Shown here one piece after another: positions 18,191 to 26,545 of a stretch of 64,000 nucleotides of DNA. The notes under the pieces were generated by a model. That model did not search any database. It was not told the DNA's origin and worked only from the letters and a program-made list of their open reading frames with translations. This DNA is from Bacillota bacterium (GTDB taxonomy: Bacteria > Bacillota > Sulfobacillia > Sulfobacillales > Sulfobacillaceae), in contig JAKACZ010000016.1 in NCBI GenBank assembly GCA_021820965.1, forward strand, positions 1 through 64,000. The letters are read 5' to 3'. The translations under genes were made by a program, and so were the position numbers. Numbering within the stretch: the first letter of the stretch is position 1; every line of letters begins with the position of its first letter.

Positions 18191-19104
18191 TATAAGTCCA
18201 CCTCCCCAATTCCGCCGGCAAGACGCAGCTGCAAAAGGGTGAGTCCGCCGACGAATAGAAACAGAATGATCCCCAGCGCCGCCGCGATGTCATAGCGGTT
18301 ATAGGTCAGGGTCATGTTGTAAATCACCGTGGACAGCACATCAGTCGTGCCGGCAAAGGCCGTCGTCGCACGGGGCGGTCCGCCGGCGGTTAACAGATAC
18401 ACGGTCCCGAAGTTGTTGAAGTTGAAGGCGAACGTCCCCAAAAGAAGCGGCAACGAAAAGCGCCACAAAAGCGGAAACGTGACCAACCGGAAACTGCTCC
18501 ACCGCGACGCCCCGTCGATAGCCGCGGCTTCGAGTACATCCTGGGGAAGGCTTTGCAGCCCACCCAGCAGTGACACCATAAAAAACGGGAATCCCAGCCA
18601 CAGGTTGACCAGCAAGATGGCCACCTTGGCCCACACCGGGTTGACCAGCCAGCCGACTGCGGGCAGCCCGATCATGGTTAGCACGTGGTCGACGGCGCCA
18701 AAACTCTGATTCAATAGTCCTTGCCAGATGAGCACGGTGATGGTGGAGGGCAGTGCCCAGGGCACAATTAAAAGTGTGCGGAAAATGCTCCGGCCTTTCA
18801 TGGCCCGATTGTTTAGCATAATGGCCAGAACCATCCCCACCGCGTAATTGAGGAGGCTGGTACCGATTGCAAACCCCAGCGTCCATATCAAGGTGGGGAA
18901 AAATATTTGTGCGTAGGGCCCATGCAAGATGGCGAGAAAGTTGGCCAAACCGACGAAGTGATAATCGGCAAAGTGATATAAATCATAGTCGGTGAAGGCG
19001 ATGTAGACCGAATATCCGATGGGAAAGAAACTCAGCACGACGATGGAGATAAGGGCGGGCCACAGGTAGCCCCAGGGTTCCAAGCGCTGTCGTAATAAAC
19101 GCAT
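18190..19104 (-). CDS. Sugar ABC transporter permease, MalF type
   Basis: The 304-residue permease has six spans with the EAA loop QDVLEAAAIDGASRWSSF near residue 205, typical of MalF/UgpA partners in CUT1 systems. It would form the membrane channel together with the MalG-type protein. It lies 55 bases downstream of the binding-protein gene. GTGAAGCGAGG precedes the ATG, giving an acceptable binding site. Confidence 0.9.
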   Translation of the reverse strand: MRLLRQRLEPWGYLWPALISIVVLSFFPIGYSVYIAFTDYDLYHFADYHFVGLANFLAILHGPYAQIFFPTLIWTLGFAIGTSLLNYAVGMVLAIMLNNRAMKGRSIFRTLLIVPWALPSTITVLIWQGLLNQSFGAVDHVLTMIGLPAVGWLVNPVWAKVAILLVNLWLGFPFFMVSLLGGLQSLPQDVLEAAAIDGASRWSSFRLVTFPLLWRFSLPLLLGTFAFNFNNFGTVYLLTAGGPPRATTAFAGTTDVLSTVIYNMTLTYNRYDIAAALGIILFLFVGGLTLLQLRLAGGIGEVDL

Positions 19105-19159
19105 ACGGCTGACCTCGCTTCACTTTAGGCCCCCGCGGCGGCGGGGGCCATCCGTCACT

Positions 19160-20392
19160 CTATTGCAATTGGGCGATGCCTGCTTTGATTTCTTTGACCA
19201 TATTGACGGCTGCCTTGCGGGGAGTTTCGGCACCCTTGGTCACTTCTGTCAAGGCATTGGCCCCTGGAGTCCAGACCGCTGACATTTGCGCGATGTTCGG
19301 CATAGGCTGAGCCCATTTGGATTGCTTGATGAACGGCGTCAAGTAGGGATTCTCCTTAATCGCTTGCGGTTGAGCCGAAGCCAACGCCGGGATGCGGTTT
19401 CCCGTTCTCAGCAGGCCGACCGTCGTATGTGCCACCAGGTACTTGGCCAACGACCACGCCAACTTTTGCTGTCCTGGGGCGGCTACGGCGCTGACGAAGG
19501 CTGACTGGGTGCCAAAAAACGACCCTGGGTGATGGCCGTTGGGCAGAGTGGGAAGCGGCTCAATACCGAAATGTAGGTGAGCCTTTTGGTAGGTTGAGAT
19601 GTCCCATGGCCCGTCAATAATCATGCCGAGCTTGCCGGCGCTAAAGTTGGAGACGGCGATGTTGCCCGTAATATCTGACGGCATCAGGCCATCCGTGACG
19701 AAGCTGCGGATAAACGCAAGGCCTCGGATTGCGCCCTGGTTGTCGAGTCCCACATTGTTGGGGTTTAAGTGGCCTTTCTTGTTTTGGAAAACATATCCGC
19801 CGAATCCAGAGATGAAGGCGTAGCTGAAGTAGAAGTTGTTGATGTCATATTCGAAGCCATATCGGCCGGGCTGGGCGTTCAGCTTCTTGGCATCCGCAAT
19901 CAGCTGGGTAAATGTGGCCGGCGGTTTGGGTACTAACTTTTTGTTATAAAAAAGAGCATAGGTTTCTAAGTCTAATGGAATCGCATATTGTTTACCGTCG
20001 TACTGGGTGGCGCTCAGCGCGGAGTGAGGATATTGCGAGGTCTTAATCTCGCCCGAAGGTACCCGAGCTAAGAGGCCCGCCGCGTGGAACGTGCCCAGGT
20101 TGTCGTCGGGAATACCGAAGACCAAATTCGGCCCCTGGCCGGAGTGGGCTGCGGTAGCAAACTGCTGAAAATTGGTGCCCGGTTCGTAAATCACCTGCGC
20201 TTGGTTACCGGTTTTTTTAGCCCACAGCGCTGCTTCGTGCTGCAATACCTTGACTTCGGGTTTCGTGAGATAGGACCACACCACAACCTTCCCGTGTGTG
20301 GCGGCGCTGGCTTGAGCGGCGGAAACGGCCGCTGTTCCCATCGTTAAGCTCCCGGTTAACAGCACGGCCGCCGCGCCTGACTGCCATTTCAT
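19160..20392 (-). CDS. Sugar ABC transporter substrate-binding protein
   Basis: The 410-residue protein has a signal peptide (MKWQSGAAAVLLTGSLTMG, cleavage likely after the ASA near residue 30) with no lipobox cysteine, so it is not a standard lipoprotein. The mature part resembles MalE-type family 1 binding proteins: VVVWSYLTKPEVKVL, YAIPLDLETYALFYNKKLV (as IPLDLETYALFYNKKL) and GKLGMIIDGPWDISTY. It would capture an oligosaccharide outside the cell and deliver it to the two permeases. It is the first gene of the operon, behind a promoter covered by LacI-type operators. Confidence 0.9.
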   Translation of the reverse strand: MKWQSGAAAVLLTGSLTMGTAAVSAAQASAATHGKVVVWSYLTKPEVKVLQHEAALWAKKTGNQAQVIYEPGTNFQQFATAAHSGQGPNLVFGIPDDNLGTFHAAGLLARVPSGEIKTSQYPHSALSATQYDGKQYAIPLDLETYALFYNKKLVPKPPATFTQLIADAKKLNAQPGRYGFEYDINNFYFSYAFISGFGGYVFQNKKGHLNPNNVGLDNQGAIRGLAFIRSFVTDGLMPSDITGNIAVSNFSAGKLGMIIDGPWDISTYQKAHLHFGIEPLPTLPNGHHPGSFFGTQSAFVSAVAAPGQQKLAWSLAKYLVAHTTVGLLRTGNRIPALASAQPQAIKENPYLTPFIKQSKWAQPMPNIAQMSAVWTPGANALTEVTKGAETPRKAAVNMVKEIKAGIAQLQ

Positions 20393-20467
20393 GTGAAACG
20401 CCCCTTTCCTTTCTGTCCCAGTGATGGGTAAGACAGGTCGTCGAGTGACTTATTGGATTACGGGGAG

Positions 20468-20496
20468 ATTGTAACGTTTTCAGAAAACGTTTTCAA
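20468..20496 (-). promoter_or_regulatory. Promoter of the sugar importer operon
   Basis: On the minus strand TTGAAA (20496-20491) and TACAAT (20473-20468) are 17 bases apart. The spacer is filled by the operator palindromes, so a bound repressor would block RNA polymerase. Confidence 0.75.
20473..20494. promoter_or_regulatory. Two overlapping LacI-family operators
   Basis: GAAAACGTTTTC (20483-20494) is a perfect palindrome with the central CG of LacI/GalR sites. AACGTTTT-CAG-AAAACGTT (20473-20491) is a second one overlapping it. Both sit between the -35 and -10 boxes of the importer promoter and about 50 bases before the regulator gene. They probably serve to repress the importer and perhaps the regulator itself. 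Confidence 0.75.
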
Positions 20497-20543
20497 GATT
20501 ATCGTGTACAATATTTTTAAGTTTTGGAAGGGAGGGGCAAAGC

Positions 20544-21584
20544 ATGGCGGTGACCATTATTGATGTGGCCAGGGAGGCTTCTGTGTCTATTGCGACGGTG
20601 AGTCGGGTGATTAATCGGCCCGAGACAGTCAAAGACACCACTCGCCAGCGTGTGCAAGACACGATTGATCGGCTCGGGTACCGTCCTAATCCGTGGGCGC
20701 GGACCTTGCCGGTGGGGCAGCCTGATCCAGTCATCGGGTTGGTTATTCCCGAGATTCACAACCCGGTTTTCCCGGAACTCGCCGAAGCGGTCGAACGGGA
20801 GGCGCGCCATCACGGTTATCAGGTCATCCTGTGCCATACCGACGACCAGTGGGCGGTGGAGCTAAACTATACGAGGCTCTTAATTGACAGGAAAGTGACG
20901 GGGATTATTTTTGTGTCGGGTTCGTTTTCACACATTAACGGGATCACGGAGGGGTATCGCTTAGCCGAGCAAGCCGGAATTCCCTATGTCTTCGTCAACG
21001 CCCGGACAGATCATGCTTCTTCCGTCCCGATCATCGCCAGCGACGAAGTGTTGGCGGGAAAGCTTCAAGCCGAGTACCTGTTGACACGAGGTCACCGGCG
21101 CATGGCCTTTTTAGGCGGAAGCCATGACTATTACGTGACTCGCGATCGCCTCAGTGGGATTACTGAGGCCATGCGGCCATTTCCCGAATCGACCCTGGTG
21201 GAAAAACTGGGGATGTTCACTGCGTCGCATGCCGCACGCGCCACACTTGAACTTTTTTCGGATGCCGATCCGCCGACCGGCATCATCTGCGCCAGTGACT
21301 TACTGGCTCTGGTCGTCATGCGCGAGGCCTACAGCGCCGGATTTGTCGTTCCCCGCGATTTTTCCATCATAGGCTTTGACGGTATTCAAATGGGGCGCTA
21401 TGCGATCCCCGCACTCACCACGGTTGCCCAGCCGCTCGCGCAAATAGGGCGGCGGGCAGTTCGGTCGGTCTTAGGGAAGAAAATGACCGGTTCGAAGAAG
21501 CTCGGGTTGACGGTCATTGAGGGCGAATCGGTGCGAACGCTCGTATCCGCTCCTGCCCGGCAGACTGAAGAGCGGTCTGGCTGA
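20544..21584 (+). CDS. LacI-family repressor of the sugar importer operon
   Basis: The 346-residue regulator has the LacI helix-turn-helix at the N-terminus (TIIDVAREASVSIATVSRVI, residues 4-23) and the hinge region LGYRPNPWARTL, where LacI proteins contact the CG of the operator. A periplasmic-binding-type ligand domain (about 62-335) includes GIICASDLLALVVM and FSIIGFDGIQMG. It is transcribed divergently from the importer operon. GGGAGGGG lies before the ATG. The inducer is presumably a sugar taken up or released by the importer and GH31 enzyme. A TACAAT box (20507-20512) may be its -10, without a good -35. Confidence 0.9.
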   Translation: MAVTIIDVAREASVSIATVSRVINRPETVKDTTRQRVQDTIDRLGYRPNPWARTLPVGQPDPVIGLVIPEIHNPVFPELAEAVEREARHHGYQVILCHTDDQWAVELNYTRLLIDRKVTGIIFVSGSFSHINGITEGYRLAEQAGIPYVFVNARTDHASSVPIIASDEVLAGKLQAEYLLTRGHRRMAFLGGSHDYYVTRDRLSGITEAMRPFPESTLVEKLGMFTASHAARATLELFSDADPPTGIICASDLLALVVMREAYSAGFVVPRDFSIIGFDGIQMGRYAIPALTTVAQPLAQIGRRAVRSVLGKKMTGSKKLGLTVIEGESVRTLVSAPARQTEERSG

Positions 21585-21704
21585 AAGATGGTGTGGGTCT
21601 CGTACTTTTATGCTCTCGATTCGGCACCGGCCGGGTCCGGGGGGAACAAAATGTAGCGTGAACCGAACACCTATCATAGACCCGTTTTCTGCCCATGCCA
21701 ATCG

Positions 21705-21713
21705 TGCTATAGT
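21705..21713 (+). promoter_or_regulatory. Extended -10 promoter of the thiamin operon
   Basis: TGCTATAGT (21705-21713) fits an extended -10 (TG-n-TATAGT). The -35 position (TTTTCT, 21685-21690) is poor. It stands about 30 bases before the riboswitch. Confidence 0.5.
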
Positions 21714-21740
21714 AAAGTATCATCAATTTATCTGGAGCCA

Positions 21741-21824
21741 CTAGGGGAGCAATTGCTGAGACAGGGAGTCGAATCCTTGAACCCTTCCAACCTGATCTGG
21801 GTAATACCAGCGTAGGGAAGTGGA
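21741..21824 (+). ncRNA. TPP riboswitch (THI element)
   Basis: The conserved parts are GGGGAGC (21744-21750), CTGAGA (21756-21761), ACCCTT (21781-21786), CCTGATCTGGGTAATACCAG (21791-21810) and CGTAGGGAAGTGG (21811-21823). These are the pyrimidine and pyrophosphate sensor arms of the TPP aptamer. It heads the tenA-thiD-thiM-thiE operon. Confidence 0.95.
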
Positions 21825-21877
21825 CGCCGGCGCTGATCTTTCATTCTCACGGCGGCGCCGGAACGCCCCCCGACATG

Positions 21878-21897
21878 GCCTCCGTTCTAAGGGAGGC
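21878..21897 (+). promoter_or_regulatory. Hairpin masking the tenA ribosome binding site
   Basis: GCCTCC (21878-21883) can pair with GGAGGC (21892-21897), which includes the binding site AAGGGAGG of the GTG start at 21905. This would be the expression platform of the TPP riboswitch acting on translation; no terminator is seen. Confidence 0.5.
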
Positions 21898-21904
21898 GCT
21901 ATTT

Positions 21905-22597
21905 GTGTCGTTTTCACTGTCAATCAGAGAAAGTGCCGAGCCCGTCTACCGCGCCATCCTCGGCCATCCATTCGTTCAAGGAATCGCCCGGGGGGATCTT
22001 CATCGCGATGCCATGATTTATTACGTTCAGCAGGACAGCCAATATCTTGCGACGTACGCTCGCATATTCGCCTTGGCGGCCAGTCAGGCCCGGACCCTGG
22101 ATCGGATGAAGATTTTGGCGCAACGGATGAATGTCCTCTTTGAGGGAGAACTGGTTCCCCACCAAAATTTGTGCCAAAGGGCGGGGATTTCGTATCAGGA
22201 CCTCATACGGTCTTTACCGGAACCGGCTCCCACCACCCACCACTACGTTCAGCATCTTTTGGCATCGGCATCAAGTGGGTCGTTGGCCCAGACTATTGCC
22301 GCCGCCCTTCCCTGTTACTGGGTCTACATGGATCTGGGCCGGGATTTGCTCCGGCAGATTGACTCCGATGCCAGTCACCCCTTTTGGGACTGGATCGCGT
22401 TTTACGCCAACGACAGTATGCAAGATGGACTGAATCAACTATGTGCCCTATTGGATGAAGAAGCGGACCGCGCTCAAGACCGTGACCAAATAGCATCGGC
22501 GTTTTTGCACAGTTTTGGGCTGGAATACCGCTTCTTCGATATGGCCTGGCGGCAAGAGCGCTGGGACCTCCCTGGCCTGGGTGGAGACCTGACGTGA
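21905..22597 (+). CDS. tenA: TenA-family thiaminase II / aminopyrimidine aminohydrolase
   Basis: The 230-residue protein is an all-helical TenA protein: [32 protein letters not shown] (as [14 protein letters not shown]), catalytic Cys at about 137 in AALPCYWVY, and the C-terminal glutamate in [10 protein letters not shown]. TenA releases the hydroxymethylpyrimidine moiety from thiamin breakdown products for salvage. The GTG at 21905 is preferred over the ATG at 21875 because AAGGGAGG lies seven bases before it and the ATG lies inside the regulatory hairpin region. It overlaps thiD by four bases. Confidence 0.9.
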   Translation: MSFSLSIRESAEPVYRAILGHPFVQGIARGDLHRDAMIYYVQQDSQYLATYARIFALAASQARTLDRMKILAQRMNVLFEGELVPHQNLCQRAGISYQDLIRSLPEPAPTTHHYVQHLLASASSGSLAQTIAAALPCYWVYMDLGRDLLRQIDSDASHPFWDWIAFYANDSMQDGLNQLCALLDEEADRAQDRDQIASAFLHSFGLEYRFFDMAWRQERWDLPGLGGDLT

Positions 22598-23511
22598 TAA
22601 GGCGTGGCGATGGCCGCGTCGTGCGTGCCCTAACCATCGCGGGTTCCGACAGCGGTGGCGGGGCGGGCATCCAGGCTGATTTGAAGACCATGCACCAGCT
22701 GGGAGTGTACGGGATGTCGGTCCTGACGGCAGTCACCGCCCAGAATACACGGGGCGTGGCTGGCGTTTACGAGCTTGCTCCCGAATTTGTCGTGAAACAA
22801 CTTACCGCGGTGTTGGACGATTTAGGGACCGATGCGGTGAAAACCGGGATGTTGGCATCCCCCGCCATCGTCGGGGCGGTGGCCCAATTTCTTCGAGAAC
22901 GCCAGCTGACCAATGCGGTCGTCGACCCAGTCATGGTCGCCAAGGGCGGCGCGACGCTGCTGTCGTCCGACGCCATCGACGTAGTTAAGCGGGAGTTGCT
23001 TCCTTTGACCCGGGTGGTAACGCCCAACCTTCCGGAAGCGTCGTTTCTCTCAGGCTATCCCATTCGTTCGGTCGAGGACGCCGAACGCGCGGCTCGGGAG
23101 ATTGCCCGGATGGGCCCAGGCTATGTCGTCATCAAAGGAGGCCATTCCTTTTTAGATGCCGAAACTGAATCCGGGGACGCCGTGGACGTCGTGTACGAGG
23201 CCGGTAGCGGTGAATTTACCTATCTGGCCGCAGCGCGGGTGAATACCCGCAACACTCATGGGACGGGCTGCACCTTTTCCGCTGCGATTGCTGCGTTTCT
23301 TGCCAAGGGCTTCGATCCGCTCTCAGCGATTGCGGGAGCCAAGGCATTTGTCACTGACGCCATACGGGGCGCGGCAAAGTGGAATCTGGGATCGGGTCAC
23401 GGACCGACCAATCATTTTGCGGCGGAGCCCGGGGAATATCATCCCAGCGCGCGCCTGGTGAACCAATATAGTGCGGGGCAGTGGATAGTGTCCGAAGAGA
23501 GGAGTCGATAA
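22594..23511 (+). CDS. thiD: Hydroxymethylpyrimidine/phosphomethylpyrimidine kinase
   Basis: The 305-residue ribokinase-fold enzyme phosphorylates HMP and HMP-phosphate. It shows [19 protein letters not shown] (residues 14-32), the QNTRGV loop, [11 protein letters not shown] and the anion-hole/catalytic [14 protein letters not shown]. About 35 residues at the C-terminus (after [16 protein letters not shown]) extend a little past usual ThiD length. The GTG start overlaps the tenA stop by four bases (GTGA), so it is translationally coupled. It is regulated by the TPP riboswitch upstream. Confidence 0.93.
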   Translation: MIRRGDGRVVRALTIAGSDSGGGAGIQADLKTMHQLGVYGMSVLTAVTAQNTRGVAGVYELAPEFVVKQLTAVLDDLGTDAVKTGMLASPAIVGAVAQFLRERQLTNAVVDPVMVAKGGATLLSSDAIDVVKRELLPLTRVVTPNLPEASFLSGYPIRSVEDAERAAREIARMGPGYVVIKGGHSFLDAETESGDAVDVVYEAGSGEFTYLAAARVNTRNTHGTGCTFSAAIAAFLAKGFDPLSAIAGAKAFVTDAIRGAAKWNLGSGHGPTNHFAAEPGEYHPSARLVNQYSAGQWIVSEERSR

Positions 23512-23515
23512 TAGG

Positions 23516-24337
23516 GTGGAACTGGGAAATTGGCTGGCCGAAGTGCGTCGCCGACGCCCGCTTGTGCATAATATGACAAACCTGGTGGTGACCAACGCTG
23601 TGGCCAACGCCCTCTTGGCCATCGGAGCCTCACCGGTAATGGCCTACGCCCATGAGGAAGTGGAGGACATGGCGCGGATTTCGGGAGGATTGGCGCTGAA
23701 CATGGGAACGCTTAACCCGGAACTCATTACCGGGATGTTGTTGGCGGGCCGGGCCGCCGCCCAAGCGGGGGTGCCCGTGGTTTTTGACCCGGTGGGTGTG
23801 GGGGCGACACCGTACCGCAACCGGTCTGCTGACGAAATCGTGCATCAACTCAACCTATCCGTACTGAGAGGTAATGCGGGCGAAATTGGTCAAATCGTCG
23901 GTTCGGGTGGAACGGTGAGTGGCGTGGACGCGATGGACGCCGGTCAGGAACTTCCAGGTGCTGCCGCTCGGTTTGCCCGGGAACATCGCACTGTAGTGGT
24001 CGCAACGGGAGAGGAGGACTTGGTAACCGACGGCACGCGCAGTTGGGTTTTGCATAATGGACACGCCTGGCTATCCCGGATTACCGGCTCGGGCTGCATG
24101 TTAACCGGCATTATCGGAGCATTTGTCGCTGTGGCAGACAGGCAAATGGGAGCGGAGGGCTATGCCGAGGCGGCGGTAGCCGCCGTGACTTGCCTTAATC
24201 TGGCGGCGGAGAAGGCGGCTGCCCTGTCTGAAGGTCCGGGAACCTTTGCAGCGCATCTCTATGATGCCCTCTATACATTGTCCCCCGATGATGTTGACCG
24301 TGGCGCGCGCATTGAGCGCTGGGGCGCGGGAACATAA
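23516..24337 (+). CDS. thiM: Hydroxyethylthiazole kinase
   Basis: The 273-residue enzyme phosphorylates the thiazole moiety in thiamin salvage. Features are RPLVHNMTNLVVTNAVANALLAIGASP (as PLVHNMTNLVVTNAVAN), GALALNMGTL-like GLALNMGTL, PVVFDPVGVGATPYR and the catalytic TGSGCMLTGIIGAF. The GTG at 23516 follows AGAGGAG. The gene ends on the same base at which thiE begins. Confidence 0.93.
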   Translation: MELGNWLAEVRRRRPLVHNMTNLVVTNAVANALLAIGASPVMAYAHEEVEDMARISGGLALNMGTLNPELITGMLLAGRAAAQAGVPVVFDPVGVGATPYRNRSADEIVHQLNLSVLRGNAGEIGQIVGSGGTVSGVDAMDAGQELPGAAARFAREHRTVVVATGEEDLVTDGTRSWVLHNGHAWLSRITGSGCMLTGIIGAFVAVADRQMGAEGYAEAAVAAVTCLNLAAEKAAALSEGPGTFAAHLYDALYTLSPDDVDRGARIERWGAGT

Positions 24338-24978
24338 TGGGGCGCCTCAACGAGCGTCTTGCCGTCTATGTCGTCACAGACGAGCGCGCGGATCACGCCT
24401 CACTCCTGACCGTGTGTGCCGAGGCTCTGAAGGGCGGAGCCGGCACGGTTCAGCTCAGACGGAAACGGGATACGGGGCGCGTCTTGATTCAACTGGGCCA
24501 GGCGTTGAGGCGTATGACGGCGCAATACGGGGCCTTGTATATCGTCAATGACCGGCTCGACGTGGCGTTGGCCACCGATGCCGACGGCGTTCACATTGGT
24601 CAGGACGACATCCCGCTGGTCTACGCGCGCCGGCTGATGGGATCAAAAATTATCGGCGTGTCGGCATGCACGCTTTCTCAAGCCCGGTTAGCGGCGGAAA
24701 ACGGGGCGGACTATCTGGGGGTCGGCGCCATCTTTCCCACGCCCTCCAAGCCGGACGCCGATGTCAGTGGACTTAAGGGGTTGGAGGCCATCGCGGCTGA
24801 AGTGCACTCTTGCCCCCTAATTGCCATAGGCGGGATTACCGAAGGCAATGCCCGGGACGTGTTGGAGGCGGGAGCCCATGGCTTGGCGGTTGTGTCGGCC
24901 GTCATGTCGGCCGACAGCCCTAGGAACGCGGCCGAAAGATTCAGGAGCTTAGTGACATCCGGCGGCAGGAGGGACTAG
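24337..24978 (+). CDS. thiE: Thiamin-phosphate synthase
   Basis: The 213-residue TIM-barrel enzyme joins HMP-diphosphate and thiazole phosphate. Visible motifs are TVQLRRKRDTGR (usual QLR-K), YIVNDRLDVALATDADGVHIGQDD (as VNDRLDVALATDADGVHIGQ), GVSACTLSQA, DYLGVGAIFPTPSKPDA and IAIGGITEGN. It is the last gene of the salvage operon; the ATG shares a base with the thiM stop. No thiC, thiG or thiL lies nearby. Confidence 0.94.
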   Translation: MGRLNERLAVYVVTDERADHASLLTVCAEALKGGAGTVQLRRKRDTGRVLIQLGQALRRMTAQYGALYIVNDRLDVALATDADGVHIGQDDIPLVYARRLMGSKIIGVSACTLSQARLAAENGADYLGVGAIFPTPSKPDADVSGLKGLEAIAAEVHSCPLIAIGGITEGNARDVLEAGAHGLAVVSAVMSADSPRNAAERFRSLVTSGGRRD

Positions 24979-25013
24979 GAAAAGTGCCGCGGCCGAGGGA
25001 TTCCGGAATAGTG

Positions 25014-26396
25014 TCACCGCGGTTTCTTCGGCAGGCTGTCTTGCCCTTCTACCAGCCACCGAGCCATTTGCTCCACGAGGGCCTCCCGGGTGTTTCGCCG
25101 AGGGTCTTCGTCCACCCAATCCTGCAGTCGCCGGAGAAACGCCCCGACCGCCGGGCCAGGGGAAAGGCCGGCCACCTGCATGATGTCCCGGCCATTGACG
25201 GCCAGCCGCCTTTCGGCCGGCGCCTCCTCCATGAGATGTTGGACCCGGCTTTTCACGGCGGTTTCGGCATCCCAGCGATATCCCGCGCCAATCACATCCA
25301 TGCGGCGCAGCTCCAGCAGTTCAAGGACGGTGCCTTTGCCCAACTCACGAATCGTGCGCCGAATAGCTTTATCCTGAGCTACATCCCAGGGGAACAGGTG
25401 ATGTTCAACTAAGGTGGCTGCACGCTCGACAGTCGCGTTGTCAAACCTCATCCGTTGGAGAATGTGGTGGGTATATTTGGCGCCCACATGGTCGTGATTG
25501 TGAAAGTGACCGACACCATCCTCGCTCTGCCAAAAGCAGGAAGGCTTGGCGATGTCGTGCAGCAGGCCAACCAGGCGCAGGAACGGGGTCGGGCCGGCTG
25601 CGGCCGTCCGCAAGAGATGCTCATCCACTGGGTAGCGATGATGCGGGTTATGCTGATCGAACGTTTGGGTGGCGACCCATTCGGGCCATAGGACGCCGAG
25701 GAGGCCGGACTTGCTGAACCAAGCCAGCGCCTCGGCTGCGTGCGGCTGCCCTAGAAGTTTCATGAGCTCCAAGCGGTGGCGTTCAGCGCTCACATTGGCG
25801 ATTAATGGCTTCAGGCGACTTAACGTCTCATAAACAACAGGGTCCAGCGTAAAGGGGTGGTTGTTGGCGCTCTTAAGGCCGATTAAACGCACCGCTCTCA
25901 ACATCCGCAGCGGGTCCTCCTTAAACCGCTCTTCCGGGGTTCCCACCGTGGTAATGCGACACCGCGTCAAGTCGCTGGCACCTCCAAAGGGATCGATTAA
26001 GGCACCGTCCGTTCCGAGGGCCATGGCGTTGATGGTGAAATCGCGCCGGGCCAGGTCTTCTTCAATGGTGGCGGCAAAGGAGACGGATGCGGGATGGCGT
26101 CCGTCGAGGTAACGTCCATCGCGGCGAAAGGTGGTGACCTCAACCGGACCTGTTGCGGTAATGATACTTACGGTGCCAAAGTCAAGGCCGGTCGGCACGA
26201 CGCGGTAGCCGGCGCTGTGGCCCCAGGTTATGACGTCGTCGGGCGAAAGAGACGTGGCCAGATCCCAATCATGCACGGTGGATTCGCGTAAAAGGTCACG
26301 GACGGCGCCTCCGACAAGATAGGTCGGTCCCTTGGTGTCGAGCGCGTTCCATACCGTACTGACCTCAGTCGGAATATCCGACATGTCCACGTGCAT
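25014..26396 (-). CDS. cca: CCA tRNA nucleotidyltransferase with HD domain
   Basis: The 460-residue enzyme adds or repairs the tRNA 3' CCA end. The polymerase-beta head has YLVGGAVRDLL (about residues 26-36) and the metal-binding D43 and D45 of VHDWDLAT. RRDFTINAMAL, DPFGG and EDPLRMLRAVR follow. An HD-type region (GLLHDIAKP, HNHDHVGA) lies near residues 275-310, so it is the class II form with an HD domain. The start at 26396 is chosen by GAAAGGG just upstream; a longer frame to 26492 lacks a binding site. It runs convergent with thiE. Confidence 0.92.
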   Translation of the reverse strand: MHVDMSDIPTEVSTVWNALDTKGPTYLVGGAVRDLLRESTVHDWDLATSLSPDDVITWGHSAGYRVVPTGLDFGTVSIITATGPVEVTTFRRDGRYLDGRHPASVSFAATIEEDLARRDFTINAMALGTDGALIDPFGGASDLTRCRITTVGTPEERFKEDPLRMLRAVRLIGLKSANNHPFTLDPVVYETLSRLKPLIANVSAERHRLELMKLLGQPHAAEALAWFSKSGLLGVLWPEWVATQTFDQHNPHHRYPVDEHLLRTAAAGPTPFLRLVGLLHDIAKPSCFWQSEDGVGHFHNHDHVGAKYTHHILQRMRFDNATVERAATLVEHHLFPWDVAQDKAIRRTIRELGKGTVLELLELRRMDVIGAGYRWDAETAVKSRVQHLMEEAPAERRLAVNGRDIMQVAGLSPGPAVGAFLRRLQDWVDEDPRRNTREALVEQMARWLVEGQDSLPKKPR

Positions 26397-26504
26397 TCGC
26401 CCTTTCTGTTGCCGACCGAATTCGTTGGCCTGGCTATTCTTTCTCGTGTGGCCGGTCCAATGAGATTTGTTTGATAGCGGGCGCATTCCCACAGCATAGG
26501 ATGG

Positions 26505-26526
26505 CCCGGGTGCTGAAGCACCCGGG
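26505..26526 (-). terminator. GC-rich hairpin after the dienelactone hydrolase gene
   Basis: CCCGGGTGC and GCACCCGGG form a nine-pair stem with a four-base loop. It lies between the hydrolase stop and the cca start on the minus strand. No T-run follows, so termination is uncertain. Confidence 0.4.
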
Positions 26527-26545
26527 TGGTGATTCCGTGGACTCG

